NCBI GenBank assembly: GCA_022539475.1
Contig: VCMS01000021.1
Location: 124,001-188,000 of the forward strand
Direction of reading: 5' to 3'
DNA from: Gracilaria domingensis
Taxonomy: Eukaryota; Rhodophyta; Florideophyceae; Gracilariales; Gracilariaceae
Length of the DNA stretch: 64,000 nucleotides
Below the pieces are notes generated by a model, which saw only the letters and a list, made by a program, of their open reading frames with translations, was not told where the DNA came from and did not search any database. Position 1 is the first letter of the stretch. The number at the start of each line of letters is the position of its first letter. Position numbers and translations under genes: made by a program. This document shows positions 35,127 to 47,760 of the stretch, piece after piece.

Positions 35127-35380
35127 CCACCGTGAACATCCTGCTTCTTTCCAGTTAGAATATCTTCAACCGTGAAGATATACTCCAATTTGCATGACAC
35201 GACACGAAAAGGTCTAATCCACAAAAAAGGGACTTCTGCCTTTCTCGCGTTTCAGCAATCCTCGAAGAACAAAATCATCCTCGGTGAAGTTGACTGGTCT
35301 CACCTTCGTCTTACGATTGTGCGCCTTGATAAAAACCTCTCGTTTTCGGCGACTGCGTATTGCAACCCCCCTTGCCTTAG

Positions 35381-35713
35381 AAGAACTGGAACGCTACGAG
35401 TGGCGTACAAAAAACCTTGAAATCTGGCTCATTGGCGTTCTATAGGCGTACATTAGTTCGAGCGATTGGCGTACAATTTGGGCTTCTACGCCACTTGCAC
35501 GCCAATAATAGAGTAAGGTACAATAATTAAACTAGTGGCGTACAACGCATGTTTACCATACGTATGCCATTCGTGACCTATACGACCCATGGCGCACAAA
35601 TGGCGTAGAAGGGCAAAATTGTACGCCAAGCTCTCCACCTAAAGTACGCCTATAGAACGCCAATGAGCCAGATTTCAAAAATTTTTGTAGGCCAGTTGTA
35701 GCGTTCCAGTTCT
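35381..35713. mobile_element. 333-bp MITE with long inverted ends
   Basis: Near-perfect inverted repeats of about 70-100 bp (outer AGAACTGGAACGCTAC, inner CTGGCTCATTGGCGTT, TATAGGCGTAC) and a CTTAG duplication (35376-35380, 35714-35718). The word GGCGTAC or its complement recurs about ten times inside. No coding. Inserted into G1. Confidence 0.85.
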
Positions 35714-35719
35714 CTTAGG

Positions 35720-36207
35720 GTTGTGGATGCGGTCGACAGCCCTTTGCACCCTGCAAATGTTCATTCACTGCTTCGTTCTCACTTCTTCGACGCTTCGGAC
35801 TTCTGCCAGGTCTCCAAACTTTCTCTTGATTGCTGTCAAAAGCGAATCATGCGGCAAGCCAGTGAAAGCAGTTAGTGGGCACCTGTTCTCCAACCGCTCC
35901 AAGATAGAATTGTTTAGGATCGACTGAACGATTGGAAGCACAGCCGTCCAGCATATCTGAGGACGTTGAAATTCAGACGAAAGTGCTCTTGTAGCTTTCA
36001 GAAGGTCATGACAAACGACCTAGACAGTACTATTAGACCATAAATGGTAGGCGAGAGTAAATAGTGCGAAGACTTCGAAGTTTCCCGCAACAGACAGACC
36101 AATTCGTTCTTTAAGTAAAAACCGCGATCGGAAACCCAGTCCTGCCCGACACCAAACGCTGGGAACGAGCGGATAACTACCTTAGATACGACTTTTGTCG
36201 TAGTCTC
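35720..36207 (-). pseudogene. G1 integrase core, downstream portion
   Basis: Contains the gypsy integrase signature DWVSDRGFYLKNELVCLLRE near 36090-36150. The upstream part of the same integrase lies beyond G2 at 48466-48739. Confidence 0.75.
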
Positions 36208-36779
36208 TGTGGAATAACTGATCGATGCGAACTGTTAGTGGGGAGCTCTTTTGACGGCTCGACCCGGCGGAGGGTGGAAACGCGTGACATCTAATAGGTC
36301 GGCAGCACCCACTGTTGCCTATAGTGCGCCGTGAGCAAGTGATAAATACGGCTGCACTGGTGTGTGGCAGGCACGTATAACCCGCGAGGTCAGCAAACCT
36401 AACAGAGGACGACTAGACTTACCAATTAGTAACTGTACAACCAAACTAGTGTCGAATTAGTCTAGTTGGTGCTCGTCGTTACCATCTGGTGTGGGAGGTT
36501 GGCGGCTCGGGGGTCTAGTATCCCCGAGCGCCCCTCCTGCTCTTACGGGCCTAGTGCCACGTGGGCCACCGGGAGGTGCACTTGTGGTGCGCCAACTCGG
36601 CCACATATCTATACTACCTAGCAAATATTAATTCTAAATTAATAAAAGTAAACTAATTAGTCCTTGCCGTGCGTGCGCATATGCGTCCTACATGATACAG
36701 TAGACAACCGTGTTCAGAGACGGATGACGTCACCAGTTGGCCGAGTAGAGCTCCCACTGATTGTGCGTACTATACTACA
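36208..36779 (-). repeat. G2 3' LTR
   Basis: 572 bp, closely matching 47883-48465 throughout (shared CGACCCGGCG, GGTGGAAACGCGTGACA, GTGCGCCGTGAGCAAGTG). Confidence 0.92.
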
Positions 36780-37574
36780 GACCTCTCTTCTATCAACAGG
36801 CTCGCTCCGTGGCTGTACACATCCTCACGGCGTCTGCCGCCTTTTCACCGAACGGTCAGGGCCTAGCATCGCCCGGCGCGTCGCTCGCGTTATGGCGCGA
36901 CACGTGGCTTTTAGCGGAGCATCCCCCGTAAAGAGGAGGTGATCTCGAGTGAATTGATTGCACCCCCTCGTGATCGCGCTCCCCGCCAGTGCCAACCCTA
37001 GTAGGTCGGCGCGCCCCGCGCAACGAACGCGCGATCTGGGCCAAACTGTGGTTTTCTCCACGGTCGACGGCAGACCAACTTGGTGAGGCACCTCTTCTGT
37101 CTCCCCGTGGTGTTCGGCGTCTTCGCGTCGCTCCGTCTTTTTGGTGTTTTCGCCCATGGTAGCTGCTTCAAGCGACCTATCGGCTCCTCACCACCTGTGT
37201 GGAAGCCCATTCGACGCCTAGTGTACCTATTGGTCGTCCTTCTTCTCTTCCCGTTGTCGGTCTCTGGCCGCATCTCCACCCCTACGTGGTATCTGTCCCA
37301 GCGGGTTGCGCAGCCGCGCTTTTTTTTTTTGGTTGTCGTGGGCTCCCCCGACCGCTGTTGCCGCCGGGGCTATACCGCCCGAGGGTTGCTAATTTCAAGT
37401 GGTGCCTCACAGCTGGGTTTCGTCTGTCGCCGGGAAAGGCGGCTCGCACCGACCTTCTTGGTTCGGTGACCGCTCCTCCCTGTCGGTTCGCTTTGTTAAG
37501 GTTGTGCGCTTTGGGCGCCCTACCGTCTTGGCCGCCTTCCTCCGTGGCGTTTTCGTTGCACAACTTCTAACCTC
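36780..37574. other. G2 sequence between 3' LTR and the opposite-strand frame
   Basis: GC-rich. Could hold a promoter for the opposite-strand reading frame. No TATA box is obvious. A pyrimidine-rich run (TTTTTTTTTT at about 37320) lies inside. Confidence 0.35.
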
Positions 37575-40330
37575 ATGGGTGAACGGTCGACCTTCTCTAC
37601 GGGGTGGTCTATGACTTTCGAGCGTCACGTGGACGAGGATAACGCCTGCGTGTCCCCGGTCCTGACTGCTGCGGTGAGATCTTCCGACGCAGGCGCTCCT
37701 TATGCTCCCGATTACCAGTTGGTGGAGTTCACGCGTCGCCGTGGCTTGTCCCAAACCGGTATCCCGGTTTCGCTTCCATCGGGCTTCGACGCTCAGGAAT
37801 CCGAGACCCTCGTGGTGAGCGAAGAGCCACATTACGACCGTATAAGGAACGGCTCCACCTCTGAAATATCTCCGTCACCACAGACTGCCCGCTCGTTTCG
37901 AGAGGTTCTCGCTGCGTCGAGGATGTCTGGGAAGACCCCTGGGGTAGCCCATGCCAGTGGTGGCGGTACCTTCAAGCCTACCACTCGGGCTAGCACGCGT
38001 GAGCGCCAGGATCTACATGGTCGCGGCGGCTATGATCCTTATGCCGCCGGTGCTGGTCCCAGCAACCTCAGCCCCTTGGCGGTCGCCGGAACGGTGGAGG
38101 CTCAGAATCTCACCCCGCACGACCTTAACCAGACGCACGGGCAGCCACACGCCCATTATGGCGCTCGGTTTGCCGATATCTCTGCCGAAATGGTTGCATT
38201 GGTGAGCTGGCCGTTTCACTTCAACTCCTCCTTCTGCCCCCTGCGGTTCCGCCACATGGCACTCTCGCAGTACAGCGCAATTGCGGGCTGGGATTGTCGC
38301 CGGTTGGAGGCGGCGCCAATGGCTTCTCCGCCACCCACCAGGGTGAGAAGCAGAACCGATTTGGTAGTCCTCAGTGCTTCCACGCACGGCAGAAGCACGC
38401 GAACTTCCTCTACTACATCCCAGTGGCCATTCCGTCGGAGCTCCCGTTCATCCGATGCGACGGGGAGGTCCATTACTTCCGCCGCTTGATCGACATCCTT
38501 CACCGTCTGGACGAACCAACTGGTCACCTCGAGGTCAATCTCGATTACGTGGCGTTCGAACCCCCTCTAGACACCAACTACTGGACAGACCGTGGCAGGT
38601 GGGTGACCGATGCGATGGCCGAGAGCCATGTGCGTCACCGTCATGGTCGTACGCGTACGATGCACCTCTTTCACGACGTTGAATACCGATCGCAGGGCGA
38701 CCAGAACCGCCGGTCGTGGTATGTGAGCAGACCATCTCGGTAGGGTCACTACGAAGTTTGCCAGTGGTTGGAGGTAGCGACCGCTCTGGTTCTAGCGTAC
38801 TTTGGAAGTAGCATCGTTCTCAAAAAAGAAAATGCGTACGCCGTTTGGTCGATTGTGCGCAGCGAATGAGCCTTTATGGTGTAGATTCTCGCCCTTCAGG
38901 CGTCCCTGGATGGTGTGACCTGGAACACCTGCTGTCCTGACAAGGCCGTCGGCATCAGCGGTACTCCACCAGTTGATCGTATCTTCCACATTCCTACTGA
39001 TGTCATCGGAGACATCCGTGCGATGGGGCTGGCCGCCATTGTAGAAGGTACGAAGTATACTGTCCAACAGGTGAAAAATTACCTCACGGCTGTAAGTAAC
39101 CACGATTGGGGCGACCATCAGGTTTGCGACGTCTATGACCCAGAGGTCCAGAGCATAGTGCCCTTGCAGAACCAGCATGTGGCTGGCGAGGACCCTTTTG
39201 GTGACGACGATACCATGATGGTGGCCGCCGAGAACTATGATTCCCCTGCATTACCTTCGTCGGCTCCCGTACAGGCCACTCCTCCTACTAGTGTAGCGGC
39301 TCTCACCCTGAGTGATCCTCCCAATGCTCACGGCGCCGCGCATCCCTCCGGCCGGGGGACCCATGAGCCTCTACGTATTGGTTTTCAGTAGCTTCCAGTG
39401 AACACGGTACCTCCAGGTGGTGACAGCGCTGCGATTCGAAGCGCTCTGGCTCGTCTCAACCACGCCTCGATGATACATTTCACCCGTCTAGATCCGGACG
39501 ACATCCTCACCGCCGTGGATACCTTGACGAACTTGCTTCCAGTGGTCGCTCACTATGAGAGGCGCACTAACGAGTTGCGGCAGTTCCGTGACTACTTCCA
39601 GCGTAATCTACACCGTGAGATGACTGCCTTTGTCGGTCAGTTGAGAAACATCGTGGAAGGCCATGCACCTTTACATCGACTCCCTGTGGAGAGTTTCAAC
39701 CCGTACGCACCTGCGTCTCAGACGCCTGCGACCCAAATGGTAGGCTTTGGCGGCCTTTGAACGTATCAACCGCCTTGTGGACCTCCTGGTGCAGATTCTT
39801 CGGCACCCTTGCACACACCGCTTGGTCCTCATAACGTTCCGCTCCCACCAGCAAGCACTGAGAAGGGAGCAACAAGTGGTTTCCAAACTGGTTTCCGCTC
39901 GGCCCCGCTTCTGTCGTCGTCCAGCGCTCTGATGCCGCCTGCTGGTCCTGGGCCTTTGGGAGTGTGGGCACCTCCTGGTCTGACGCCTGGTGCGGGGCCG
40001 TCCAGCGGTCTTGCTCCTCCACCGACCTCCGCCGGTATCCCTCCCACTAGCTTGCCGCCTTCCTTCCATCCATTCGCTGGTCCTGCGAACACCATACCGG
40101 TAGTTAGCAGCGGGAACCCGGTAGGGCCTTCTGCCTCTACTCCGTTAATAAGTGGTGATGCGCCAGCGAGCGCAGCTAGCGGCGGAGGCGGAAGCTCCGC
40201 CGTTTTTATGTCGGTGTCCTCTGGTCGTGGAGGTTCCGCGTCGTCTCGCGGTACCTCCCGTGGCCGTAGACGCGGCCGCGGGACTAGTCGTGGTCGCGGA
40301 TGTGGCCGTGGTTCTTCTAAGGCCTCCTAG
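37575..40330 (+). pseudogene. G2 opposite-strand accessory frame with RG-rich tail
   Basis: A plus-strand coding-like tract runs opposite to the element's own gag-pol direction, between integrase and the 3' LTR. It starts near MGERSTFSTGWSMTF, passes through ordinary globular-looking sequence (IPSELPFIRCDGEVHYFRR, HFTRLDPDDILTAVDTLTNL), becomes Pro/Gly/Ser-rich, and ends in an RGG-like tail (GRGGSASSRGTSRGRRRGRG), a composition common in RNA-binding proteins and some Gag C-termini. An AATAAA follows 39 bp after the stop. It does not match RT, integrase or protease. Fossil with several interruptions. It may be a captured capsid-like or host gene, or an accessory protein. Confidence 0.6.
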
Positions 40331-40368
40331 ATTACCTCGTGGTTAGCTATTGTAGGCTCTTCTCCACT

Positions 40369-40374
40369 AATAAA
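40369..40374 (+). terminator. Poly(A) signal for the opposite-strand frame
   Basis: AATAAA 39 bp after the last stop of the RG-rich frame, on the same strand. It supports that this strand was transcribed as a gene. Confidence 0.5.
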
Positions 40375-40680
40375 GTATCTTGCATTGTGACTTCTTTCCT
40401 TTTGCCTGTCAGGTTAGTTAGTTAGCTTTCCATGTAGCGTTCAATGGCTTCGACAACCCCTCCTCTCCTTAGCAACGCGTACCACGCCGGTCCATACCAG
40501 GTGGTGGGAGCGTTCGCCCTTGTTTACGCCAATACCTAATAATGAAGTTGTTGCGGATAGGACCAGGTGGTTCCATGGAGTCATGCTCTGGCCACCATCC
40601 ATACCACCTCACCCTGTAGCGGATACGTCTTGTGGTGTGTCCTTGATCTACAATGTTGTAGATAGCACACTCCTGACTGT

Positions 40681-41217
40681 CTACTTGAGGGTGTGAGTAT
40701 TCCGTTGGTCATGGGGTGTGTGACTCTCCATAGGTGGCGTGAGCCGTTGGTCTCGGAGTGGCTCGCTCTCCTGTGCCGCTTGGGTGGTAGGGTCGGCCGT
40801 TACGGCTCGCATCGGAGATTTACCGCTCGGTAGGCTTTTCAGGGAGGAGGCTGACGGGGGCACTTCCCTCCTCTGCGGCTCTCGTTGAGTTCTTTCACCT
40901 ATTGGTTGTGTCTTTGGTGCCATCGTTCGCGCGGCCTTGACAATCCTGTCTATAGAGACGGTGTTTTCCAAACCATCCATTGTGACCGTAGAGGTATGCT
41001 CATCGGAGCGGATACCCTTATATGGTCCCGTTGACTTGGGTAGTAGTTTAGATTTGATATCCCCATCAATTCGAGTATCGTCCTCCACTTCCGCTGGGCT
41101 TGGTCGTTTACCTTTGGGTGGGACATCCAGGAAGACCATGTCTCCTTCTATTACTTTGCTTAATCTGCTCACCTGACGGTCATAGTCAGCTTTGTATCGC
41201 TCCTGGGCCGCCGTCAT
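40681..41217 (-). pseudogene. G2 integrase C-terminal extension
   Basis: Contains SKLLPKSTGPYKG and GLENTVSIDRIVKAA, the pattern after the catalytic core in many gypsy integrases. Ends in a Pro/Thr/Ser-rich tail. Confidence 0.7.
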
Positions 41218-41223
41218 CTTGAC

Positions 41224-41807
41224 TTAAGCGTGCGTCAGGGCGGTACGCAACTTCTGGAGTACCTTCTTCTTGACTTTTGCAGGGGTGCGCGTTCTTGTCG
41301 CTTCCAAGCGGTCAGGTCCGGGCTGGAAGATAATACCGTGTGGTATTCGTGAGAGTACCAGGTCAAACGGGGTGGCTTGAGTGACGCTGTGGAACTGGAG
41401 TTTATACGCATATGTCAATGGTTGGACATATTCGGACCATGTGGTTTGGTGCTTTTCAAAATAGTGCCGTAGGCGTGCCACCACGGTCTTATTGAACCGT
41501 TCCACTTGGCCGTTTGTTTGCGGATGGTAGGCCTGGTAAAGTATTGTTTGATCCCCAGCATGGTACAAACCGCTTCCAAGAACTTAGAAGCTAAGTTCGA
41601 ACCATTATCGGTCAGGAGATACATAGGGGCACCATATGGGTAAACCCAGTTCTCCAGGAAGGCTATCGCCAGCGCCGTTGCCGTTTGGTTCTTCAGGCGT
41701 ATTGTCCTGGTGAGCTTTGTGAACCTGTCGGTGATGACTACTACAAAGCGATAACCCTCCGAGGTCTTGCGCAGGGGCCCCAGTATGTCTATCGCGACCA
41801 ACTCCAA
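41224..41807 (-). pseudogene. G2 integrase catalytic core
   Basis: First D in VAIDILGPLRKT, second in LLTDNGSNLAS, and E in NGQVERFNKTVV: the DDE order and spacing of Ty3/gypsy integrase. Confidence 0.9.
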
Positions 41808-42145
41808 GGGCCCCGCCGCCGGGAATAGCTTCTGGTACTTCCTGTGCTTCCTAATACCACCTCGGGTCTTGATGCATGAGTTTCATTGCGCTACATAGAT
41901 ATATACGTCGTTAGCCATGTGCGGCCAGTAGAATTGCCTCCGAAGGGTGTAATACAACCGAGTGGCTCCGGGGTGTCCCGAAAATCGCGGGTTGTGTGAA
42001 AGATACAACACCGTTTGTCTTAATGAATGGAGTACAACCTTCTGGAGAGCTCCGTTTAGCGGTGAGCGTCGGACCAGGTACCCATTGTGGTCGATGTCGA
42101 ACTGAGAGAGTTCTTTCCTAGTACGTCAGCGAGCGTATTGCACAA

Positions 42146-42665
42146 CTATCGGTCGATTGCTCTCGTAAAAATTTCTAACCGGTGATTGGGGCGTGTTCCC
42201 CTTCCTCCACAGGGAGGACTGTAGTGCTCTCTACTACCACTTGGCGCACTGTCATCATCCCAGTAACCTCTCAGCACTTCATTGACTTCTCGGTTTGTCG
42301 TCTCTACTGTGAAGCACGAGATATCGTCTTCCACGGGGTCTGTATCTAACCCATTGGTGTTGAAGCGCGAAATAGCGTCGGCTACTCGTTGTTTGATCCC
42401 TGGGCGGTACTGCACGTCGTACTTAAACTCTGAGAGTCTCAGACGCCATCGGGCCAAACGACCCGATGCGTCCGCCAATCCTAATATCCACCTCAAGGAG
42501 TCTTGATCCGTTCGGAGCGTGAAACGCACACCATATACGTAAGGACGTAGCATGAGCATACTCAAACAACCGCTAGGCACTCTTTTCTATTACGATGAAG
42601 TTCTGCTTGGTTTAAAGCTCTACTCCAGTACCCAATTGGTGCGAGCGTGCCGTCCTCCTGCTTCT
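42146..42665 (-). pseudogene. G2 RNase H, downstream part
   Basis: Contains VYGVRFTLRTDQDSLRWIL (D of RNase H) and RWRLRLSEFKYDVQYRPG, standard gypsy RNase H. The upstream part lies beyond the solo LTR. Confidence 0.85.
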
Positions 42666-43411
42666 TGTTGTGCAAAACCCAGCGATGGGGAAAGACACGC
42701 AAAGGCGGTTCAGACCCTCTCTCAAGAGGCGAGCACAGCAGTAGAGCGCTCCCACAGGTACGACATGGAAATGCCGGGTGTAAGACCGGGGTCGACCCTT
42801 CTCAAGTAATGGAGGGAGCGAAGCGTCGACGAAGACGCGTCCAGCGGTAGAGAACACACGACACAAGTCGGCAGTAACGTCACGGTACACGAGTGTGCGA
42901 TGACACCGAGAGCGGTAATAGCCACGCGAGTGTGTCGAGCACGAACGGTATGCACAGGTACACCAAGCAGTGCTACCTGTATAACAGGGACAGAAATAAA
43001 GAAAACACACACAAAGTAAACACGCGAAAGCAGTAGTGGTGTTGATGATGCCGCGAGGCGGATAACGAACCCGACACACGGTGGCGACTCTCCGCAAGGA
43101 GGCTATCACACACCGACGGTGGTAAGTTAGAGCCGAACACTCGGTTGCTCCGTTTACTTCCCCAGCAATGGGTGCAGCTCAACCTACTAAGTAGTGTAGC
43201 TATGCCACTGTCAAGTGGTGCAACCGAACTAAAATAAAATAAATAATAATATCTAAAATATCCCAAAGTTGGGCGCCTACCGTCCATACACGTGTGTCAC
43301 CATCCAGCAATGCTGTGCCAACCCGTTCGACGTCACTGACCTCCACTGTACTGCACACGCAGTGATTTCACCGCAAACGCGAGCATATACCGCATAATGC
43401 GTTGCACTACA
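42666..43411 (-). mobile_element. 746-bp solo LTR inserted in G2
   Basis: A TG...CA segment with inverted ends (TGTTGTGCAA / TTGCACTACA) flanked by a perfect 5-bp duplication CTTCT (42661-42665 and 43412-43416). No coding domain. Best read as a solo LTR of an unrelated element. Confidence 0.75.
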
Positions 43412-44687
43412 CTTCTGCATGAGGCAGCAACCTATTTGGACCTCCAGTTCGTCTGTGTCCAACGTATACGGGAGACCCGTTTTGGGCAGTGCTAGTACCG
43501 GTGGGAGAGAAGCGCTGCTTTCACTGTGTAGAAAGCCCCTACCTCGTCCTCTTCCAAGTGGTCAAAGTGGGTAGGTTGCCCCTTCTGTAACCTCCGGTTC
43601 AGGGGTGCAGCTATCTTTGCAAACCCCTTTATGAACCGTCGGCAGACCTGTAAAGGATCGTATGTCCGTTTGCGACGTGGGGAGCTTCGCTTCCTGTACC
43701 GCTCGGATATTCCGTATGGTCACTTCGAGTTTCCCGGGGCTTATGATGGTGTGTCCTAGGTACTCTACCTCGTGGTTGAAGAACATACACTTCTTTAGCT
43801 TGAGGGTCACGCCTGCTTTCTGTAGCAATTCTAACACCACTTGGACGTGTGAGAAGTGTTCCTCAATGGACGTCGAGTAGATTACTACATCATCGATATA
43901 TACCAGTGCGGTCGTCCATCTCACCTTGGACAGTGTAATGTCCAGTGCCCTTTGAAAGTGGCTAGGGCGTTTCGTAAACCGAACGGCATGCGTAAGAAAC
44001 GGTACAGACTCGCGTGGAATGTAAACGAAGTCTTGTCACGATCACCTTCTGGTATTTCGATCTACCAATAGCCGCAGATCGCGTCCAGTGTGGTGAAGAT
44101 GTTCGCATCTCCTAGGGAGTCAATATGCATTCATTCATCCTCGAGATAGGGTATGAGTTCCTCACCGTTACGTCGTTCAGTTTTCTGTAGTCAATACAGA
44201 ACCTCATACGGGTCTCTCCTCGTTTTTGGACTAGAACGACGGGGCCAGCCCATTCCGAGTTGGCCAGCTCTATCAGTCCCTCACGGATCATTCGCTTCAC
44301 CTCCTCTAGCTCTACCTCTCCGGCCTTATGTCCCGCGCGGTATGGCTGTTGGTGGATGGGACGGGAGTCCGGTTTGAGGTCAATCCTCTGCTGGGTGGCT
44401 TTAATGGTTCCCAGCTTCTCATACCACACGGTACTGGATGGCTCCAAGAGTCCAAGGATCCGAACTCTAAGGTCTTTCCCTTCAAGGCCTATATTCACCT
44501 CCGTTTTCCAATTGGTAACTGGATCGAGCTCTACTTTCTGGTCTTCTCGCTCGGCTAGTCGCTGCACCACATGGTCTGTTTGTGGTGAATTGGCGCTGCT
44601 TCCCCCCTCCTTAGCGTACACGACGTCGTGGGGGCCATTGTAGCGTGATCGTAAAGATCGTACGAGGGGCCGGTAGGGCCAGACCAA
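43412..44687 (-). pseudogene. G2 reverse transcriptase and start of RNase H
   Basis: Contains the RT active-site motif YIDDVVIYS and upstream RT blocks (DSRPIHQQPYRAG, MRFCIDYRKLNDVT), then HEVEYLGHTII. RNase H begins with LDTDELEVQIGCCL. Confidence 0.9.
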
Positions 44688-45747
44688 TTATGGTGTGCTT
44701 TGGCAGCTTGACTGGACGGTTGCTGAAATTACTGAGGTATACCTGAAACGTTTTCGTCGGTATATTATCTACTATACCATTTGCCATTAAGGTCATGTGT
44801 CGTTCGGCCAGCCATGAATGGTTCTGAATAGATAACAGGCCGGGTTGTTGGCATGTCACCTTCACTACCAGGTGGTTCATAGGTGCTATAGCCACCGAGT
44901 TTGCTAGTCGCACCTTGTTGGAGAGTGTGTTTGCGGGAACCGGTTGGTTTCTAATGCCCTTCTCCCTCGGAGAGGCACCTTTGTGGTTACCAATAATGGC
45001 GATACGGGGACCATTGTGGAACAGTACCGTCTTGGAGCGTGAGAAAATTGCCCTGACGTGCTGATCTATGAAAGGTGTCCCCAGAATACAGTCTGTTTCC
45101 AATTGGTTGACAACTATGAAGCAAACTCGGACCTTCATGGTGTCGATAAATACCGTTATGGTAAGCGCTCCGATGACAGTTAGTGGTCTATTGTTAGCGT
45201 CCACCAGTGGGTCAGTTATTGTACACCGCCGAAGCTTATCAAGCTGTCGCTTATTTAGTAGTTTGGTATTCACCAGATTAGGTCCTGCCCCGGTGTCCAG
45301 GACAGTGACGCATGGTACCAAGTGGTTAGAAGTAAACCCGAGGGTGACGTCTACCTTACAGTTACTATGCTTGAGAAAGCATATTGGTTCGGTGCCATCT
45401 GTGAGGCTCTCCTCCCCCGTAACCAATGGGTAATTGTCCATGCTTGCACCACTTGGTTCTGGATGGCCTTCCGCATTAGGACCGTTGGGGAAGGCCTCTA
45501 TCTCAACTGCTCGGCGTTTTCCGCCTGCGGGGCGGGATCTGTTTGGCTCTGCTACGTGATAATTTGTATCTGATGAGGTGTGGCGGCATTGGGGCGCGCA
45601 ATTGCATACCCAGTGCCTGCACTCAGCGCCGTGGGCCCGAATATATCCTGTTGGTTCTGCTGGCGCGCAATCAGGAGAGCATTCCTGTTCTGCGGCGCCA
45701 TGCTCGGACACGCTGTTTCCAAGTGGTGAGGCGCCAAGTGGAACCAA
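44611..45747 (-). pseudogene. G2 retropepsin-like protease region
   Basis: The aspartic protease motif VTVLDTGAGPNLVN is followed by the ILGTPF segment expected near the end of the domain. Confidence 0.8.
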
Positions 45748-45830
45748 CAGAGGAGATTACCGGTTGCGGAGTCCTTCGTCGCGAGCGAGGACGCGCGCGA
45801 TGGAGGACGACCTCCGGTAGGTGCTGCGCT

Positions 45831-47760
45831 TCATTGCTGCGGGGGTCCGTTACCCCCATATCGGTTGAATGTCATCGCTAGGATCGGACTAACCGGGACG
45901 GATACCTGGGATGGTGGAGCTGGGATTTGCCTCGAGGGGGGCTCGCTGGATACCGAGCTACAGCAAGAGGTAATACCATGCGATTGAGTCGTCGTCGGTG
46001 GTTGCACCAAGTGGACTGGGTGACCTTGAGACGTGTATTGTATGGATTCCTCATCCGTAGTGGTCTCTTCTTCTTCCACGCCGAGCACGGACCGCATGGT
46101 TCTTCCTTTCTCTTTCAATGTTTTGCTAATTGGTGCGGAATCTTTCCGGGCTCCTGACCGAACGGTATCTCCTAGTCACTGGGCATGGCGGGCTAGTGCG
46201 TTGTAGTCGACCGTGAGATTGGTGGCTAGGTACTTGCGAACCTGTGATCGGATGGATTTCGCCACGTTGTCGGCGTACATCTATTTCAACCTCTTGGTAG
46301 TAAAGAAGCTTCCACAACGGAAGGTTAGCGCCCATAAAGAGCGAGTAAATTCCAGACCGGCTTGTCCCGCGCGCTGGCGGTACGCGAGCACCTCTGCGTA
46401 CGCCTCCTGAACGACCTCGTCGGTTGCATAGGTCTCCAGTAGAAAGTTGATCACCTGTGGATATGTCGAGAACATCTCCGTTTGGTCTTCGTCCACCGCC
46501 ATGGTATTTCCATCGAGGCGGCTATGGAGCAAAGTTCCTGCCTGACCGTTTAGGTAAAATTGAAACAACTACATGGCTGCTGCCTCTGAAAACCCGTTCT
46601 GGCCACAGGCGATCTTGAACCTCTGAAGGAAGTCAATGATCACGATAGGGTCATCCCCGCTAAAGCGAGTCTCACCCAATTAGAAACGAAGCTTCCTATG
46701 ATGCTTCGTTATCTTCTGAGCTACCTCTTTGGTATACTCAGCCTGTCTGCTCTCCAACCTGTAGGTCTGGTAGTCAACCGCTTTGGTGAGTAAATCATTC
46801 AGCAGTGTAAGCACCTCTAGGTCAGTCTCCTCGTCGGAAGGTGAGTCCGAATCATTATACAGTTTGGTTTTACCCTTGCGGGAGTTCTTCCCTCTCTTCA
46901 GGCGAGAGTCCTTCTTCTTGCGTCTAGAACCTTTACCGTCATCGTCTCCTGACGAATCCGAATTGGTGTCTGAGGACGAAGAATCCGAGTCCAACCGGCG
47001 ACTCTTCCTCTTTCCCCTTTTCGTCTTCTTATTCTTACCATTTAGTTTACGTTGACGCTCGTCTCCTGAGCTTGAAGAGTCTCCATCAGGGTCTTTACCA
47101 CGTGGTCCTGACGGAGCTACACCAGTGGGTTGGGGCAGGTATACATACCTCGGGCCCTCCATGCCAGGAGCTCTGCCCCTTTCCCCATGCGGTCGATAAA
47201 TCCTTCACCAATCGGTTGTGTAGGAAGGTTAGGATGGAGAATACCAAGTCGTTTCGCGGCCTCTACAGCAGGCGGCGAGGCGTGCTTCATGAGGGCGCCC
47301 TGGGCCACCATCTCAAATTGTAGCTCCCTGCTGCTGCAAAGCCAGCATAACCAGTCGGTCAATGTGTCCTCGTACCTCGTTCTAGAGGTATTGTAACACC
47401 ACCACGGGTACGTTGTCGAGAACCTCCTAAGAGGCTCGATCAACTACCACTCGGGTGACCTCGTTCAGGTCCAGTCGCGGCCCGACTGGTACCTTCATGT
47501 GGTCTACCACTGGGGTTGTTACAGGAGCGGGCTCCGCCGTTGCGGAAACTGCTTCTCCGTCCACTTGGTCAGCCCGGGGAAGGGTCGAGGGGCCCCCAGC
47601 CTCTCGGTCACTTTTCTTCCCCTTTGGTGGGCGTTCCTTCTGAATCAGGTCCTCCGGGTTATCCAACACCGGATAGGACACTGAACCACGTACGGGGTGG
47701 CCACTTGGTGGAGTGCTCGGCGCCCTTTTCGTATGACGCACGCCCCGTTTCTCCATTTAT
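45831..47760 (-). pseudogene. G2 gag region
   Basis: Includes a strongly charged Lys/Arg/Ser/Asp tract (KKTKRGKRKSRRLDSDSSSS and following) at 46.7-47.1 kb and a capsid-like helical segment with TYPQVINFLLETYATDEVVQ near 46.4 kb. Identified by position and composition. Confidence 0.55.

Noticed and set aside
39671-40095. Arg-rich and Pro/Gly-rich minus-strand frames
   Set aside because: They mirror the Pro/Gly/Ser-rich plus-strand accessory frame and its biased codons, and show no independent features.
46783-47055. Ser/Leu/Phe-rich plus-strand frame
   Set aside because: Complement of the Lys/Asp/Ser-rich charged tract of G2 gag; a shadow frame.
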